A stretch of DNA of 64,000 nucleotides, from assembly GCF_047511655.1 (NCBI RefSeq), contig NC_133405.1, positions 93,905,598-93,969,597 of the forward strand, written 5' to 3'. Source of the stretch: Castor canadensis (lineage: Eukaryota > Chordata > Mammalia > Rodentia > Castoridae). Under the pieces are notes generated by a model. The model worked only from the letters and a program-made list of their open reading frames with translations, ran no database searches and was not told the origin of the DNA. Both the position numbers and the translations under genes were made by a program. This document shows positions 53,601 through 64,000 of the stretch, in pieces. Numbering within the stretch: the stretch's first letter is position 1; each line of letters starts with the position of its first letter.

Positions 53601-56600
53601 CCTACTTCCTCCTGACACTCACATCTCTTCCCATGGCACTCTAAAAAGAATAGGACTTGCAATTTCCCATGTATACAGGCAATTTGTCAATGTGAAACCT
53701 TTGCTCATGCCAGAATATCTTGCTCCCCATACCCCAAAGCTCTGTTCTACTCATCATTTAAGGCTCATCTAGCTGGGCGCCAGTGGCTCACACCTGTAAT
53801 CCTAGCTACTCAGGAGGCAGAGATCAGGAGGATCGTGGTTCGAAGCTAGCCTGGGCAAATAGTTCAAAAGACCCTATCTTGAAAAAACTCTTCACAAAAA
53901 AGGGCTGGTGGAGTAGCTCAAGGTGTAGGCCCAGAGTTCAAGCCCCAGTTACCCCCACCCCCCAAAAAATGAAGACTCACTTTCAGCTACCTGGCTTGAT
54001 GTCCATATTTGCCTAGGAATTTCATCTCTGGACTCCCCTAGCCTCCTAGGTTGCCATCTCTGCCTTAGCCCTGAGGATTCTACTCTAAAATTGGCTGGCA
54101 TGTGCCTGTAGTCCACCAACACACTGAGCTCTCTGAGGGCCAAGAGCAGAATATGACCTGTAACTGAGTCTTCAGCACATGGCTCAGGGCAAAGCCAAGG
54201 GCAGGGCCGGTACTGAATATTGAATGAAGGACCAATCCTCAGTACTTTTAGAATAGTATATCAATGGAACTATACCAAATGAGAAAACTTCTACACATCA
54301 AAGGAAACAATCAACAGACCAAAGACCCAACCTACGGAATGAAGAAAATATCTGCAATCTGAAAAGGGATTGACATCCAGAACACATGAGGAACTCAAAC
54401 AACTCAACAACAACAACAAAATAGACATTTCTCAAAAAGACATAAAAATGACCAACATGAAAAAAAGTTCAATATCATCAATTATCAGAGATATGTGACT
54501 CCAAACCACAATGAGATATCATTTCATTCCAGTTAGAATGGCTATTATCAAAAAGACAAGAAGTAACAAATGCAGGGAAGGATACAGAGAAAGGGGAAGT
54601 CTCATACACTGTTGGTGGGAATGTAAATTAGTACAGTCATTTTGGAAAACAGTACAAAGTTTCTTCAAAAAGTTTAAAATATAATTACTATATGATCCAA
54701 TAAACCCACCTCTAGGTATATCCAAAGAAAATGAAGTCAATACGTCAAAGAAACATCTGTATTCCCATGTTCATTGCAGCATTATTCACAAAATAAGGAA
54801 TCAACCTAGATGTTCACTGACAGATATATAGAATACTATTTAGCCATAAAGAATGAAATACTATCATTTGCAGCAAAATGGATAGAACTAGAAGACATTG
54901 TGTTAAATGAGAATAAGCCAAGCACAGAAAGACAAATAATGTATCATCTCACTCATATATGGAAGCTAAAACAGTTGATCTAATAGGAGTAGAACAATGG
55001 TTGTCAGAGGATGGAGGGTAGAAGGAGAAGGATAGAGATGGGCAGGTTAATGGGTACAAAATACACTTTAATAAGAATATAAAATTCTCATAATCTAAAG
55101 CATAGTAGGATGATTACAGTTAGTAATAATTTCTCGTATATTTCAAAATAGGTAGTAAAAAGAATTTGAATGCTCCTCACACAGAGAAACAATAAATGTT
55201 TAAGGTGATATGCTAATTACCCTGATTTGATCATTACACATCATACACATGTATCAAAATATTACATGGTACCCCATAAATATGTACAATTATTACATGT
55301 CACTTAAGAACAAAAAAGAACAGTATTTCAAACTAAGCTCTGCTTAGTTTCATCTCATTTCCTTATAAGGAAGCTGACTCCAGGGCCAAAAACTCAGCAT
55401 TGACTGGCTGAGTGGATAGACTTAGGGCTGGGGCCCAGGGCCTAGAGGGTGTCTTACCAGGTTGCCTGCATCACAGTGGTCAATTGGGCGGTGGGCTGTA
55501 TTCAGGTCCCCCAGAATGATCACATGGCTAAAAAACACAATGTGGAGTATCAACTAGACATTCAAGAAAGGGAAGTGGCATAGTCCTGGCCCATATACTT
55601 TTTCTCAGGCTCAGATTAGCCACCTCCCACATGCAGGCTTTAGCCACCAGCTATTCATAGCAGACTACCTCTCATACTCTCTTATCTTGCCACAACCTGG
55701 ATGCCTTCCCTGACACTGTCCCTGTTTGACATGACCACTCCATTGATCTCTACATAATGCTATCTTTCTCATTCTTCAAAGCTGAGCTCAGGTATCAACT
55801 CTTCCAAGAAGCACTACTTGATAACTCTAACTCACCCTCACTTTCCTGTCCCTCCCTACAACAAGACTTTCATTTGCTCCCAGGCACTTTACCACCCTCA
55901 TCTCATTTCATCCTCAAATATCTTCCATGTGGTAGGGATGCACACAGTCATTAAACAAAAGAGAAAACACTGGCAGGGCTAGTCTTGAGAGGATAATGTA
56001 CAAAACCTGTTTCTGTCACTTTACTTTGTCTTCACAGCTCTTTAGAGCATGGCCCATTCAGGTGGGCATAGCAGTGTCTGCAACTAGGCTATTAAGAAAC
56101 TGAAAGACAAAGATTCTATATCCCTTGTGGAACATGACACAGAGTTGGCACCCAAGACAAGCTCAAGGAAGTCTGGCTGCCCAGACTTTCAGTACCTGCC
56201 AGCCACCAGGAGGGCTTCTGCTCGGATCTGCAACAAGCGATAGAAACGCAGCTTAAAGGTCAGACGCTCAGGCTTCCCAGGGTCTGCATGGGGGCAGTAC
56301 ACGTTGATTAGGGTCAAAGTCTTCTCCTTCCCTTCCCATGTGCTAGGGAGAAAAGAAACCCCCAAGGGATCAGTTTCAAGCCTCCCCTCCCACACATACC
56401 ATTTGGCTTCGACTTAATGGTTGTCTATAGGATGAAAAGGGGGCTAGGGAATCATGAATGAGCAGGCATGCACAGGACTTGGGGAATGACTACAGATGAG
56501 GGAGGGGCATAAAGGATGACCCAGGTAAACCAAATGATGATGTTGCCATTCAAGAAGATAAGACACCCAGAGAGCAAGCATCTTGGGACAATGAGTTCTG

Positions 56601-58901
56601 GGATAGCCAAGTTGCTTTTGAGAAGCCTGTGGTAATGACAGAGCTGGACAGCTAGGCCAGTACCCCATTGTAGAGATGGAAACTCAAGGCTCAGAAAGAA
56701 ACATGATTTCCCAGGGTCACACAGTAAGCAGCCCAGTCAAGACTAGAGTCTAGAAACAGCAAACTTGGGAACTTTTCTATAGTAAATGCATGTTTATAAG
56801 GTGAGCCTTAGAATATCCACAATGAGAGCAGACCAGCAATATTCAGTGGCAGGAGGTTAAGGGCCATTACCGGATCTTGTGTTGTGTAAGGAGGGCTCGG
56901 CCCTCACTATCCAAAGCCCGGAGCTCCTCTTGGGTGAACTCATCCATGTTTCCATAGCAACCTACATCCCCATTCTGGGTGGCAAACAGACCACTGAGGC
57001 CTTCTTCAGCAGCCACTGGGGTAGCACTGTCCTTACAAAAGGTGGCTACACCTAGAAACAGAGAGGGTATTCTGAACAGAATTGGCAGTCAGCAGCCTGT
57101 TGTAATAGCCTGTCCCACTCCAATTCTCCCCACACAGGTCACTAGAGTCATCATCATAAAATGTGGTTCTTTACTTTTTTTATATATATTGACAACTCTT
57201 TGAATTCAAGGGCCATAGATAGCACTATAAAATCTGAGGCAACTTGATTCACGCCCAGTAGCCTCAGTTCCTTCTTCTAAAGCCACATAATAACAATGGC
57301 TAATATTCTAAGTGTTTTACATGGATACATGGTAAGTGCTTATAAAGTATTAGCTTTTATTACCACATGAATTGATAAGTGTAATCTCTGTAATACCCTG
57401 GGAGTTAGGTATTATCCTCATTTTCTAGCTGAGAAACCTGAGGCACAAAGGTAACTTGCCAGAGAGTACATAGCTGGGAAATGAGCCATGATTTGAACCC
57501 AAGCAGACTGGCTCCAGAGCTCAATTAACCACCACACTACTGTACTTCTGAGTTCCAACAGTTTAATTTTATACATAAAAATTATATTTCATACAACTAA
57601 CTTTGTGGGGTTTTAGCTCTGTGGACTAAAAGTCAAATTTTATTATTACCATCTCATTAACTATTAGAAACCCTTTCACCCTACTTGCCTCCATCACTCA
57701 CAGTAATTTAAAGTCCCCAAAAAACCCCATTTACCAGAATAGCCACCACGGCTGCGGCTGAAGCTGAAATAGGAGTTATACCCCTCAACAATAGCCAGGG
57801 GCTCTGTCAGTACATCTCCTGGAAAAAATGCAGTATTAAGTCAGAGGTAAAACTAGGACCCAGGACACACAAAGACTGCGATTAAAGTTGCTGGCTAATT
57901 ACTAGCACACATCAGAGCCAGAGTTCGGAAGGAAAATGAAGTATCTATGATTACAGGAGCTAGAAAGGTGGAAAAGTCAGAGGGAACTGATATAAAAATT
58001 AGAAGGTGGGGGAAATGGGGACAACCACAGAATGAGAGGTGGAGATTTACTGAGAGGGGGAGAGAATCAGGGCTAAGCTTTAGGGTCTAGGTGATGGGAG
58101 GGTGCTGGGATGGGAAATGGGGATTTGGGACAGGGACTTGGGAATACTAGCTGAGGGTAGGAGGTAAGAGAACTAGAACTAGGCGATCAGAAATGGGTAT
58201 GAAGGGAGAAGAAATAGGGAATATCACAGGGCGAGAGAGGAAATTAGAGGGTCTAGGCTTAGGGTGAGAGACAAAGTGGGAATTAGGGCCTCTAAACTGG
58301 GGAAGAGAGATAAGGGTAAATAAGGGGAAATGGGAATCTGGGATGGAGGAAGTAGAGTCAGGTGGGGGCAAAGATGGGAATCAGAGGATCTGACCTGGGG
58401 GCAGGGATAGAGAACTGAGGGGATCTGACTTAGGGGTAGGAGACTCTCGGTGTATGGGCGGGGGGAACTCAAGGGACCAAATTGAGGAGGTAGAATAAGT
58501 GGAAATCTTAGTGAATATGAAGGTTTCAAGGTGGAAGCAACTTAGGTTCTGAAGACAGGAGATGGAGTGACAATTAAGGGTGTAGCTGGGGTGAAAGAAG
58601 GCATTTAAGAGGAAAGAGATCAGGATTCTGGAGTGGGTCTAAGAGCAGGACTCAAGTACAGGGAAATGGGAAAGTGAAATGAGATGGAGCAGGAGGCAAA
58701 AGTCAGCAAGAAAGGGAAAACATGGACGGTATCCTAGATTCTTGAGTGCTCACTGGTCACTTTGGTCTCTTGGAGACAGACGATATCGGCATCCAGCTCT
58801 TGCAAAATACGTCCCATGGCCATGGCGGCAGAGTTGCTGGGTTCCTGGCATACCAGCCCTTGCAGGGGACTCCGGATCCCATTGATGTTCCAGCTCACTA
58901 T
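49757..58901 (-). CDS. APEX2: DNA-(apurinic/apyrimidinic site) endonuclease 2
   Basis: Six exons on the - strand: 58901-58754 (start hidden in N), 57818-57735, 57051-56871, 56342-56196, 55527-55458 and 50671-49757. If three codons are missing in the gap, the protein is 517 residues (human 518). APE2 is a nuclear and mitochondrial AP endonuclease and 3'-5' exonuclease that works with PCNA in base-excision repair and ATR signalling (known). The catalytic residues are visible: N8 in SWNING, E48 in LQETK, D197 and N199 in GDLNTAHRP, and D303-H304 in GSDHCP. A PCNA-interacting box QKNLTSYF sits at 390-397, and a C-terminal zf-GRF module with Cys/His residues at 468, 471, 494 and 508 ends FFLWSRPS. 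All reading phases agree and no stop interrupts the frame. Confidence 0.96.
50730..50870 (-). mobile_element. MIR-like piece in APEX2 intron 5
   Basis: CATTTTACAAATAAAATCTG and GGCAGAGCCAGGATTCAATT fit the reverse MIR core. Confidence 0.55.
51180..51680 (-). mobile_element. LINE-2 3' end in APEX2 intron 5
   Basis: TTGTGCCAGGCATGATACTA opens the reversed L2 end. GCTCTGAGAATAGCCTCTGT and AGACCTGAGGTGAGACC follow. Confidence 0.65.
51956..51979 (+). repeat. (CCA)n trinucleotide repeat
   Basis: Eight CCA units in APEX2 intron 5. Confidence 0.95.
52150..52980 (+). mobile_element. LTR-like fossil, probably ERVL class
   Basis: CATGCCTATGCAATGAGGTC, TCCATAAAACCCAAAAGGA and TCTCCAGGTAGACAGTGTCA recall ERVL-type LTRs. 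It is an old solo element with no internal genes, and carries a 61-bp internal direct repeat (52,751-52,870). The family is uncertain. Confidence 0.4.
53142..53265 (+). mobile_element. short hAT (MER-type) transposon relic
   Basis: CAGTGGATCTCATGCCTGGG at one end, GCCCTGGGGGCTTTTAAATA inside and GGGTTAAGAACCA at the other end. Confidence 0.5.
53690..54230 (+). mobile_element. L2-like sequence split by a composite SINE, APEX2 intron 5
   Basis: L2-like flanks (CTACTCATCATTTAAGGCTC before, CACTGAGCTCTCTGAGGGCC after) surround the SINE at 53,772. Confidence 0.4.
53772..53966 (+). mobile_element. composite SINE (B1-like plus tRNA-like)
   Basis: AGCTGGGCGCCAGTGGCTCA starts the B1-like unit and GGGCTGGTGGAGTAGCTCAA the shortened tRNA-like unit. 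It is a young-looking copy. Confidence 0.88.
54265..55320 (+). mobile_element. LINE-1 3' end, antisense in APEX2 intron 5
   Basis: ACTTCTACACATCAAAGGAA, CACTGTTGGTGGGAATGTAA and TTCATTGCAGCATTATTCAC are late-ORF2 motifs. It ends with an old-type 3' UTR (CCCCATAAATATGTACAATT). Confidence 0.85.
55458..55527 (-). CDS. APEX2: APEX2 exon 5
   Basis: A 70-nt exon encoding HVIILGDLNTAHRPIDHCDA then GNL. It holds the metal/active-site pair D197 and N199. The donor CCTG|GTAAGA ends in phase 0. Confidence 0.95.
55640..55960 (+). mobile_element. LINE-2-like 3' piece in APEX2 intron 4
   Basis: AAGCTGAGCTCAGGTATCAA and CTTCCAAGAAGCACTACTTG recall the L2 3' region in sense. Confidence 0.45.
56196..56342 (-). 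CDS. APEX2: APEX2 exon 4
   Basis: A 147-nt exon encoding TWEGKEKTLTLINVYCPHAD to EALLVAG, part of the endonuclease/exonuclease/phosphatase fold (NVYCPHAD). It has phase 2 at both ends. Confidence 0.95.
56660..56760 (-). mobile_element. MIR piece in APEX2 intron 3
   Basis: AGAGATGGAAACTCAAGGCT and CAGGGTCACACAGTAAGCAG. Confidence 0.65.
56871..57051 (-). CDS. APEX2: APEX2 exon 3
   Basis: A 181-nt exon encoding VATFCKDSATPVAAEEGLSG to EGRALLTQHKI, nearly identical to human. The donor is ATCCG|GTAATG. Confidence 0.95.
57285..57545 (-). mobile_element. MIR in APEX2 intron 2
   Basis: CTAGCTGAGAAACCTGAGGC and TTTGAACCCAAGCAGACTGG; nearly complete. Confidence 0.8.
57735..57818 (-). CDS. APEX2: APEX2 exon 2
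   Basis: An 84-nt exon encoding DVLTEPLAIVEGYNSYFSFS then RSRGGYS. Phase is 1 at both ends, with acceptor TTTTTCCAG and donor TCTG|GTAAAT. Confidence 0.95.
57950..58700 (+). repeat. G/A-rich degenerate repeat in APEX2 intron 1
   Basis: About 750 bases of purine-rich sequence with recurring GGGAATC, GGGATCTGAC and AGGGTCTAGG-like words, looking like a worn-down minisatellite. It occupies nearly all of intron 1. Confidence 0.6.
58754..58901 (-). CDS. APEX2: APEX2 exon 1 (partial; start lost in gap)
   Basis: The visible part reads from residue 4, IVSWNINGIRSPLQG, to LDADIVCLQETKVT, including N8 and E48. The donor is ACCA|GTGAGC and the exon ends in phase 1. The three initial codons (MLR in human) and the 5' UTR lie in the adjacent N run. 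Confidence 0.95.
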
Positions 58902-59101
58902 NNNNNNNNNNNNNNNNNNNNNNNNNNNNNNNNNNNNNNNNNNNNNNNNNNNNNNNNNNNNNNNNNNNNNNNNNNNNNNNNNNNNNNNNNNNNNNNNNNN
59001 NNNNNNNNNNNNNNNNNNNNNNNNNNNNNNNNNNNNNNNNNNNNNNNNNNNNNNNNNNNNNNNNNNNNNNNNNNNNNNNNNNNNNNNNNNNNNNNNNNNN
59101 N
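58902..59101. other. assembly gap (200 N)
   Basis: Exactly 200 unknown bases. They replace the APEX2 start codon, 5' UTR and probably its promoter. The round length suggests a placeholder, so the true gap size is unknown. Confidence 0.99.
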
Positions 59102-59720
59102 CTGGTAAAATAAATCAGGGGTGCTATAGGCTTTGGAAATACAAACATCATCATCTTTGTTGTTGTTAGTATCACCACATATGATACAAATAATCTAAGC
59201 AATCAATGAATTTCAAGCAAAAAATTGCTCAGACACTCTTAGAATTAAAAATGTTATTGTCACACATAGAAACTGTGCATTGATACATCTTTAACATTTA
59301 TTTTCCTTAACAAATTTTCTACTTTCTTCCTTTATCAAGTAGATCTAGTCACTTTGATTAAAGAAGGGATTTCTGTAACACTTGATTACGTTGAAGTTCA
59401 GAGCACTACAGGATTTACAATGTGCTTTCTTACAATTTGTATCTGACAATAATGCTGAAGTAGGTACAATTTCTAAACTGAATGCAAAATCCCTGGGATT
59501 TCTGCAGCTCTGTATCTTGCATCATAGCCCAGACTATAGGTTTTATGTTTAACTTCAAGTGTCTAAGACAAAAATTCCAAATTCTTGGGACATTTGAACT
59601 GCTTTCTTAATGGATATGTGGATTTTAATAGCAGAAAGATTAGAATAAATATAGATATGATAAACTAAATTGTATCCATGGTCTTAAAATTTTACATTCA
59701 GTTTATGTATTTGTAATCTA
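59102..59720. other. intergenic 5' of APEX2, nothing recognised
   Basis: AT-rich, with no CpG island visible outside the gap, no ORF and no confident repeat. Confidence 0.45.
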
Positions 59721-59724
59721 AAAA

Positions 59725-59862
59725 CGTGCAGTACATTTGGCATATTATACAAATAACTCAAAAAAATCAAGCATCAAAATGATCAAATAATCCAACCAAT
59801 AAAGGGGCAAATGAATTGAACAGACAGTTCTATAAAGAACTGCAAATAACTAAAGCAGAAAA
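59725..59862 (+). mobile_element. old LINE-1 fragment
   Basis: AATAAAGGGGCAAATGAATT and GAACAGACAGTTCTATAAAG match the late ORF2 region. Confidence 0.6.
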
Positions 59863-59945
59863 GAGCTGGGAGTGTATTTAAAGTGTAGAGCACCTGTCTA
59901 GAAAGTGCAACTTACTGAGTTCAAACCTCAGTACTGTCAAAAAAA
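59863..59945 (+). mobile_element. tRNA/ID-like SINE, diverged
   Basis: GAGCTGGGAGTGTATTTAAA to TCAAACCTCAGTACTGTC. Confidence 0.75.
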
Positions 59946-59949
59946 TAAT

Positions 59950-61985
59950 AAAGAGTATCTCTTATAGATAGTATATAGTTGAGAGTATACAGTTTCATTT
60001 TAAAATAGTTTGCCTCCATCTTTTGATGGAGAATTGTTTAATATATTTACATTTTCTGATTACTTTTAGTATTTACATTTGACATTCTATATACCTCTGA
60101 CATTTTATTACTTGTTTTCTGAATTTCTTATGCTTTTAACTATCTCCCAGTCTTCTATTATTATTGCCTTTTTTCAACAAAGAAATATATATATAATGTC
60201 ATTGTGATTCTTTTGTTGTGTTCTTACCACTAATTGTTTGAATTAATATTAATTTAATTTCAATAACATATGTATCCCTATTACATCTCCATTCTCTTCC
60301 CCTTCTTTTCAATAGTGTAGCTATACAAATTACATCTTTACACATTTTATATCCATTAACACAGTTTTATAAATGTGAGTTTATATGGTTCCTTTTAAAT
60401 TAGAAGAAAACATTTTAAAAGTACATTTGTACTGATTGTTATATTTACCTATGTATGCACCTTTATTTCTTCATTTAATCTTTATTCATGTGAGTTCAGT
60501 AATTGTCTAGTTTAATTTCATTTCCACACGAAGGACTCCCTTTTATTTCTTTTCTTTTAATGGTACTGAGGTTTGGACTCAGGGCCTCACACTTACTAGG
60601 CAGGCGCTCTATCACTTGAGCCACACCTCTGGCCCTTTTTTGCTTTAGTTATTTTTTGGATAGGGTCTCCTGGTTTTGCCCAGGACTGGCCTTAGACTGA
60701 GATCCTCATACCTATGCCTCCTGAATAGCTGGGGTTAGAGACATGTATCACCACATTCAGTTTATTTTTTGAGCTGGAGTTCTTGCTAACTTTTTGCCAG
60801 GGCTTGCCTCTAACCACTATCTTCCTAATCTTCCTGTGATCCCAAGTAGCTGGGTTATTTATTTATTTATTTATTTATTTATTTGTTTTTAAGAGACTGG
60901 ATCTTTGCTTCAGTCTTCCATGCCCAGCCCTTTCTGTATTTCTTGTAAAGATGATCTTCCAGTGACATATGATCTGAATTTATGTTTATCAGATATAATC
61001 CTAATTATTTTTTTACTTTTGGAAGATAGATTTTTTCCCCATACAGATTCTTGTTTGACAGCCTTTTTTTTTCTTACATCATTTTGAATATGTCTCCATG
61101 GTCTCTGATAAGTCAGCAATTATTTTATTGAGAATACCTTGTATATGATGAGTTACTTCTTTTGCTGCTTTCAAGAATTTTTTCTTTCACTTTTACCATT
61201 TTCATTGTTGATTTACATGTGTTAACTATACTTATTAATGGGGCTCAGTGTGGTTTTCCACACTTGCACATAGCATACAATGATCAAATCCAATCTCTCT
61301 TTCTCCAACCCTCCTCCATACAGCCTTTCCTGCCTTTGTCTTTTAATAGTTCAACTATGATGTGCCCAGGTGTGGATCTATGCTTTATTTTAATTGGAGT
61401 TTGTTGACCTTTTGGGAGGTCTAAATTAATATTCCTCATCAGATTTCAGAATTTGGGTCACTATTTCTTCAAATATTCTTTCTGTCTACCTATCCTTTGT
61501 ACTCTCCTGGAATCTCATTATGCATATGCATGTGGTACTCTTATGCTGTCTGATAGTTGCATGTGACTCTATTTTTCATTTTCTGTATTGCCTCATATTG
61601 TATATCAATTAACCTATCTGCATCTTGCTATTTTTTCCTACAAATTCAAATCTGCTGTTGAACCACTTTGCACAATTTTTCACTTCAGTTGTAATTCTCA
61701 ACTTCCTAATTTCAGCTCTTTTAAAAATAAGCTATATATCTTTTTGATATTCTTTACTTTCAAAGGCATAGTTCTCATACTCTCCTTTAATTCTTTAGTT
61801 AAGCATATTTTTAAATAGCTGATTTAAATTCTTTGTCTGGTAAGTTCAAAGCCTATGCTTCCATAAGGACAGTTTCTATTGATTGTGGTATTTTTCCTGC
61901 ATATAAGCCATACATGTTATACCTGTTTCTTACATGTCTCATAATTTTTATTAAAATTTGCAGTTTAAATAATATAATGAGACAA
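59950..61985 (-). mobile_element. long old LINE-1/HAL1-like element, reverse, with insertions
   Basis: Recognisable in two parts around a SINE: GTATTTCTTGTAAAGATGAT, CTATGATGTGCCCAGGTGTG and TCACTATTTCTTCAAATATT. A rodent L1 3'-UTR-like piece (about 61,205-61,350) is also inserted. Confidence 0.6.
60555..60930 (-). mobile_element. composite SINE, reverse, with (TTTA)n expansion
   Basis: TGGTACTGAGGTTTGGACTC, then CTCTATCACTTGAGCCACAC, then two reversed B1-like units. A (TTTA)n repeat lies at 60,855-60,884. Confidence 0.82.
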
Positions 61986-62059
61986 CTCTGGAGATCATAT
62001 TTACCCAACTCAAGGTATGGTAGGCAGAAAATAGCTACTATTCAGAGAAGTCTTTGTCC

Positions 62060-62157
62060 ACAGGGTATGGTGGCACATGCTTGTAATTCAGCACTTGGGA
62101 GGCCGAGTTCAAGACCAGCCAGCCTGGGCTACTTAGCAAGACCCTGTCTCAAAAAAT
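62060..62157 (+). mobile_element. B1-like monomer SINE
   Basis: GGTATGGTGGCACATGCTTG, TCAGCACTTGGGAGGC and GCAAGACCCTGTCTC. This is the only B1-like unit here without a tRNA-like partner. Confidence 0.8.
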
Positions 62158-62159
62158 TT

Positions 62160-62645
62160 GTCTATGTTTTAATACTCAGACCCTTTGATATACCAGGTTT
62201 TATCACAGAAGGGTATTAATTAATGCGACTAATATTGCTAATATGCTGAATTTACAAGTGGGAGATTATCGAGGATTAACTGAGTAGGCCCAATGTAATT
62301 ACAAGGTTATATAAAGGTAGAAGAGGAAAGAAGAACAGATAACCCCTGAGATGGCAGCAATAGAGAAGACTCAGCCTGATGTTGCTGTATTGAAGACAGA
62401 GAAATAGGGTCACAAGTGAAAGAATGCAGGTAGACTGTAGAAACTGGAAAATGAAATAAAAATGATTCTTTCCTAGCACATATAGAAAGAACATGTCCCT
62501 GTTGACAATTTGAGTTTAGCCAACTGAAACCCATTTCAGATTTCTGACTTCCATAAATATAAAGTAATAAAATTTAAAATATAAAGTAATAAAATTTGTG
62601 TTGTGTTAAACCATTAAATTTGTGATAATATAATAACAATAGGTA
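62160..62645. other. intergenic, nothing recognised
   Basis: No gene. A short direct repeat (AATATAAAGTAATAAAATTT-like) occurs twice at 62,557-62,597. Confidence 0.4.
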
Positions 62646-62751
62646 ATATATCAGGTCCATGTGCAAAAATTACTTGTATTTCTATACATCTGCATCTAAT
62701 AATCTGGAAGTTGAAAATTTAAAAATGCCATTTATAACAACATCAAAAACC

Positions 62752-62965
62752 AGACGCCAGGCACTGGCGTCTCATGCCTGTAATTCTAGTTACTTGGCAG
62801 GCTGAGATAAGGTGAACTGTGGTTTGAGGCCAGCCCGGGGAAATAATTCCTGAGACCCCCATCTCCAAAATAACCAGAGCAAAATGGACTAGAGGGGTAG
62901 CTCGAGTGGTAGAATACTTGTTTTGCAAGTGTAAAGCCCTGAGTTCAAACTCCAGTCCCACCAAA
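62752..62965 (+). mobile_element. composite SINE (B1-like plus tRNA-like)
   Basis: CACTGGCGTCTCATGCCTGT opens it. GGACTAGAGGGGTAGCTCGA to CAAACTCCAGTCCCACC is the tRNA-like unit. Confidence 0.85.
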
Positions 62966-63855
62966 AAAGATAGCAAAAAGAGAAATAGAAATACATTGGG
63001 ATAAATGTGATAAGATACATGCACTGAGAACTAAATAAGATTCTTATGAAGAGTTAAAGATGATCTCAATTGATTTGAGAGATATATGATTTCTTGGTTG
63101 GAATATTCAGTATTATTGAGATACCTATTCCTCTTCAAATTAATTTATGGAAGCAAACAACCAGAAAATCGGACTTTAAAACTATAAATTGACAAGGTAA
63201 TTCTAATTTTTTATACAGAAGTTATAAAACATTAGTGAGTTAAATAAAAGAAAAACTAGGTAGAGAAATATGCCACATTCACTAGAAGACTTGATATTGG
63301 TATGATATCATTTATTCCTAAATTTATCTACGGATCTAATACAATCCAACTGAAAATGCTAGCAGCTTATTTTGTTGAAATTGACAAGATTATACTAAAA
63401 TGTATGTGGAAACTGTATGGATCTATAAGGGACAAAACACTTTAGGACAAAGAACAAACTCATAAGCCTTAAACCAACAAATTTCAAGACTTATAACAAA
63501 GCTACATTCAAGACTGTATTATATTGGTATAAAGAGCGACAAAATAGAACAGAGTGGAGAAATAGATCCACAATATATATCAGCTGATTTTTAATGAATA
63601 TCTGAAGGTAAAATAATGAAAGATAGTGCTAGAACAACAATTAGTGCTACAACAACAGAATAAGCAAATAAACATAAAACATGATCCTCAACTCTTACCT
63701 TATACCACAAACCAACATTAACTCAAAATTCATAATAGATCTAAATGTAACAGCTAGCATTACACTATATAGTGTTACAAAGATGAAAAGGCAAAACACA
63801 GATTGAGAAAAACATTTTTTAAATTTATATATGAAAGGATTTGCATATAGCATAC

Positions 63856-63897
63856 TGAGTCTTATTATTGTGAGAACACTCACAATAATAAGACTCA
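63856..63897. repeat. perfect 19-bp inverted repeat (hairpin), 4-base loop
   Basis: The left arm TGAGTCTTATTATTGTGAG (63,856-63,874) and right arm CTCACAATAATAAGACTCA (63,879-63,897) are exact reverse complements around AACA. Confidence 0.98.
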
Positions 63898-64000
63898 ATT
63901 TATAAACGGAAAAATATTTTAACATTTCATACAAGATATATATGTATATATAGCTTACTATATATGTATATATATGATAAATAAGTATGCAACATATACA

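Larger units (their letters stand above)
62650..64000 (+). mobile_element. old LINE-1 ORF2 sequence, SINE inserted
   Basis: AACTATAAATTGACAAGG, CCTAAATTTATCTACGGATC and CTAATACAATCCAACTGAAA are diverged ORF2 words. The end runs off the window. Confidence 0.5.

Noticed and set aside
58224-58529. 101-residue Pro/Ser/Leu-rich open frame on the - strand
   Set aside because: It lies in the purine-rich repeat of APEX2 intron 1; its composition is an artefact of the repeat.

Overview
The window is mammalian nuclear DNA, almost certainly rodent and X-linked. Two intron-containing host genes lie tail to tail, in the order seen at human Xp11.21: ALAS2 (erythroid 5-aminolevulinate synthase, + strand) and APEX2 (AP endonuclease 2, - strand). 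The rest is intergenic and intronic DNA full of LINE-1, LINE-2, MIR, DNA-transposon and LTR fossils. It also carries an unusual SINE built from B1-like (7SL-type) units plus a tRNA/ID-like unit. That SINE, together with young rodent-style L1 copies, points to a rodent, perhaps the beaver/kangaroo-rat side of the tree (Castorimorpha); the species is an inference.

Layout. 1-27,600 is intergenic. It holds a nest of L1 copies (about 940-6640), isolated LTRs, a 5'-truncated L1 with a clear target-site duplication (10,994-11,710), and a processed retrocopy of HDGFL3 (12,801-14,521). Further on are a MaLR provirus-like fossil (16,306-18,060) and scattered L2, MIR and SINE copies. 27,600-48,405 is ALAS2: an erythroid-type promoter, exon 1 carrying a complete iron-responsive element, and exons 2-11 encoding 587 residues with no interruption. 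49,325-58,901 is APEX2 on the - strand, six exons and 517 predicted residues. Its first three codons and its promoter fall in a 200-base run of N (58,902-59,101). 59,102-64,000 is intergenic, mostly old LINE-1 with SINE insertions, and includes a perfect 19-bp hairpin near the right end.

Biology. ALAS2 catalyses the first, rate-limiting step of haem synthesis in red-cell precursors. The sequence shows both usual control layers: GATA/CACCC elements in the promoter, with candidate enhancers in introns 1 and 8, and iron control of translation through the 5'-UTR IRE. APEX2 is an unrelated DNA-repair gene. It ends about 0.9 kb from the ALAS2 end, so longer 3' ends could overlap.

I found no undescribed biological system. 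The most useful non-obvious items are the HDGFL3 retrocopy, the regulatory clusters in ALAS2 introns, the perfect hairpin, the composite SINEs, and the assembly gap that hides the APEX2 start. All family names rest on recognition by eye, without a database search.
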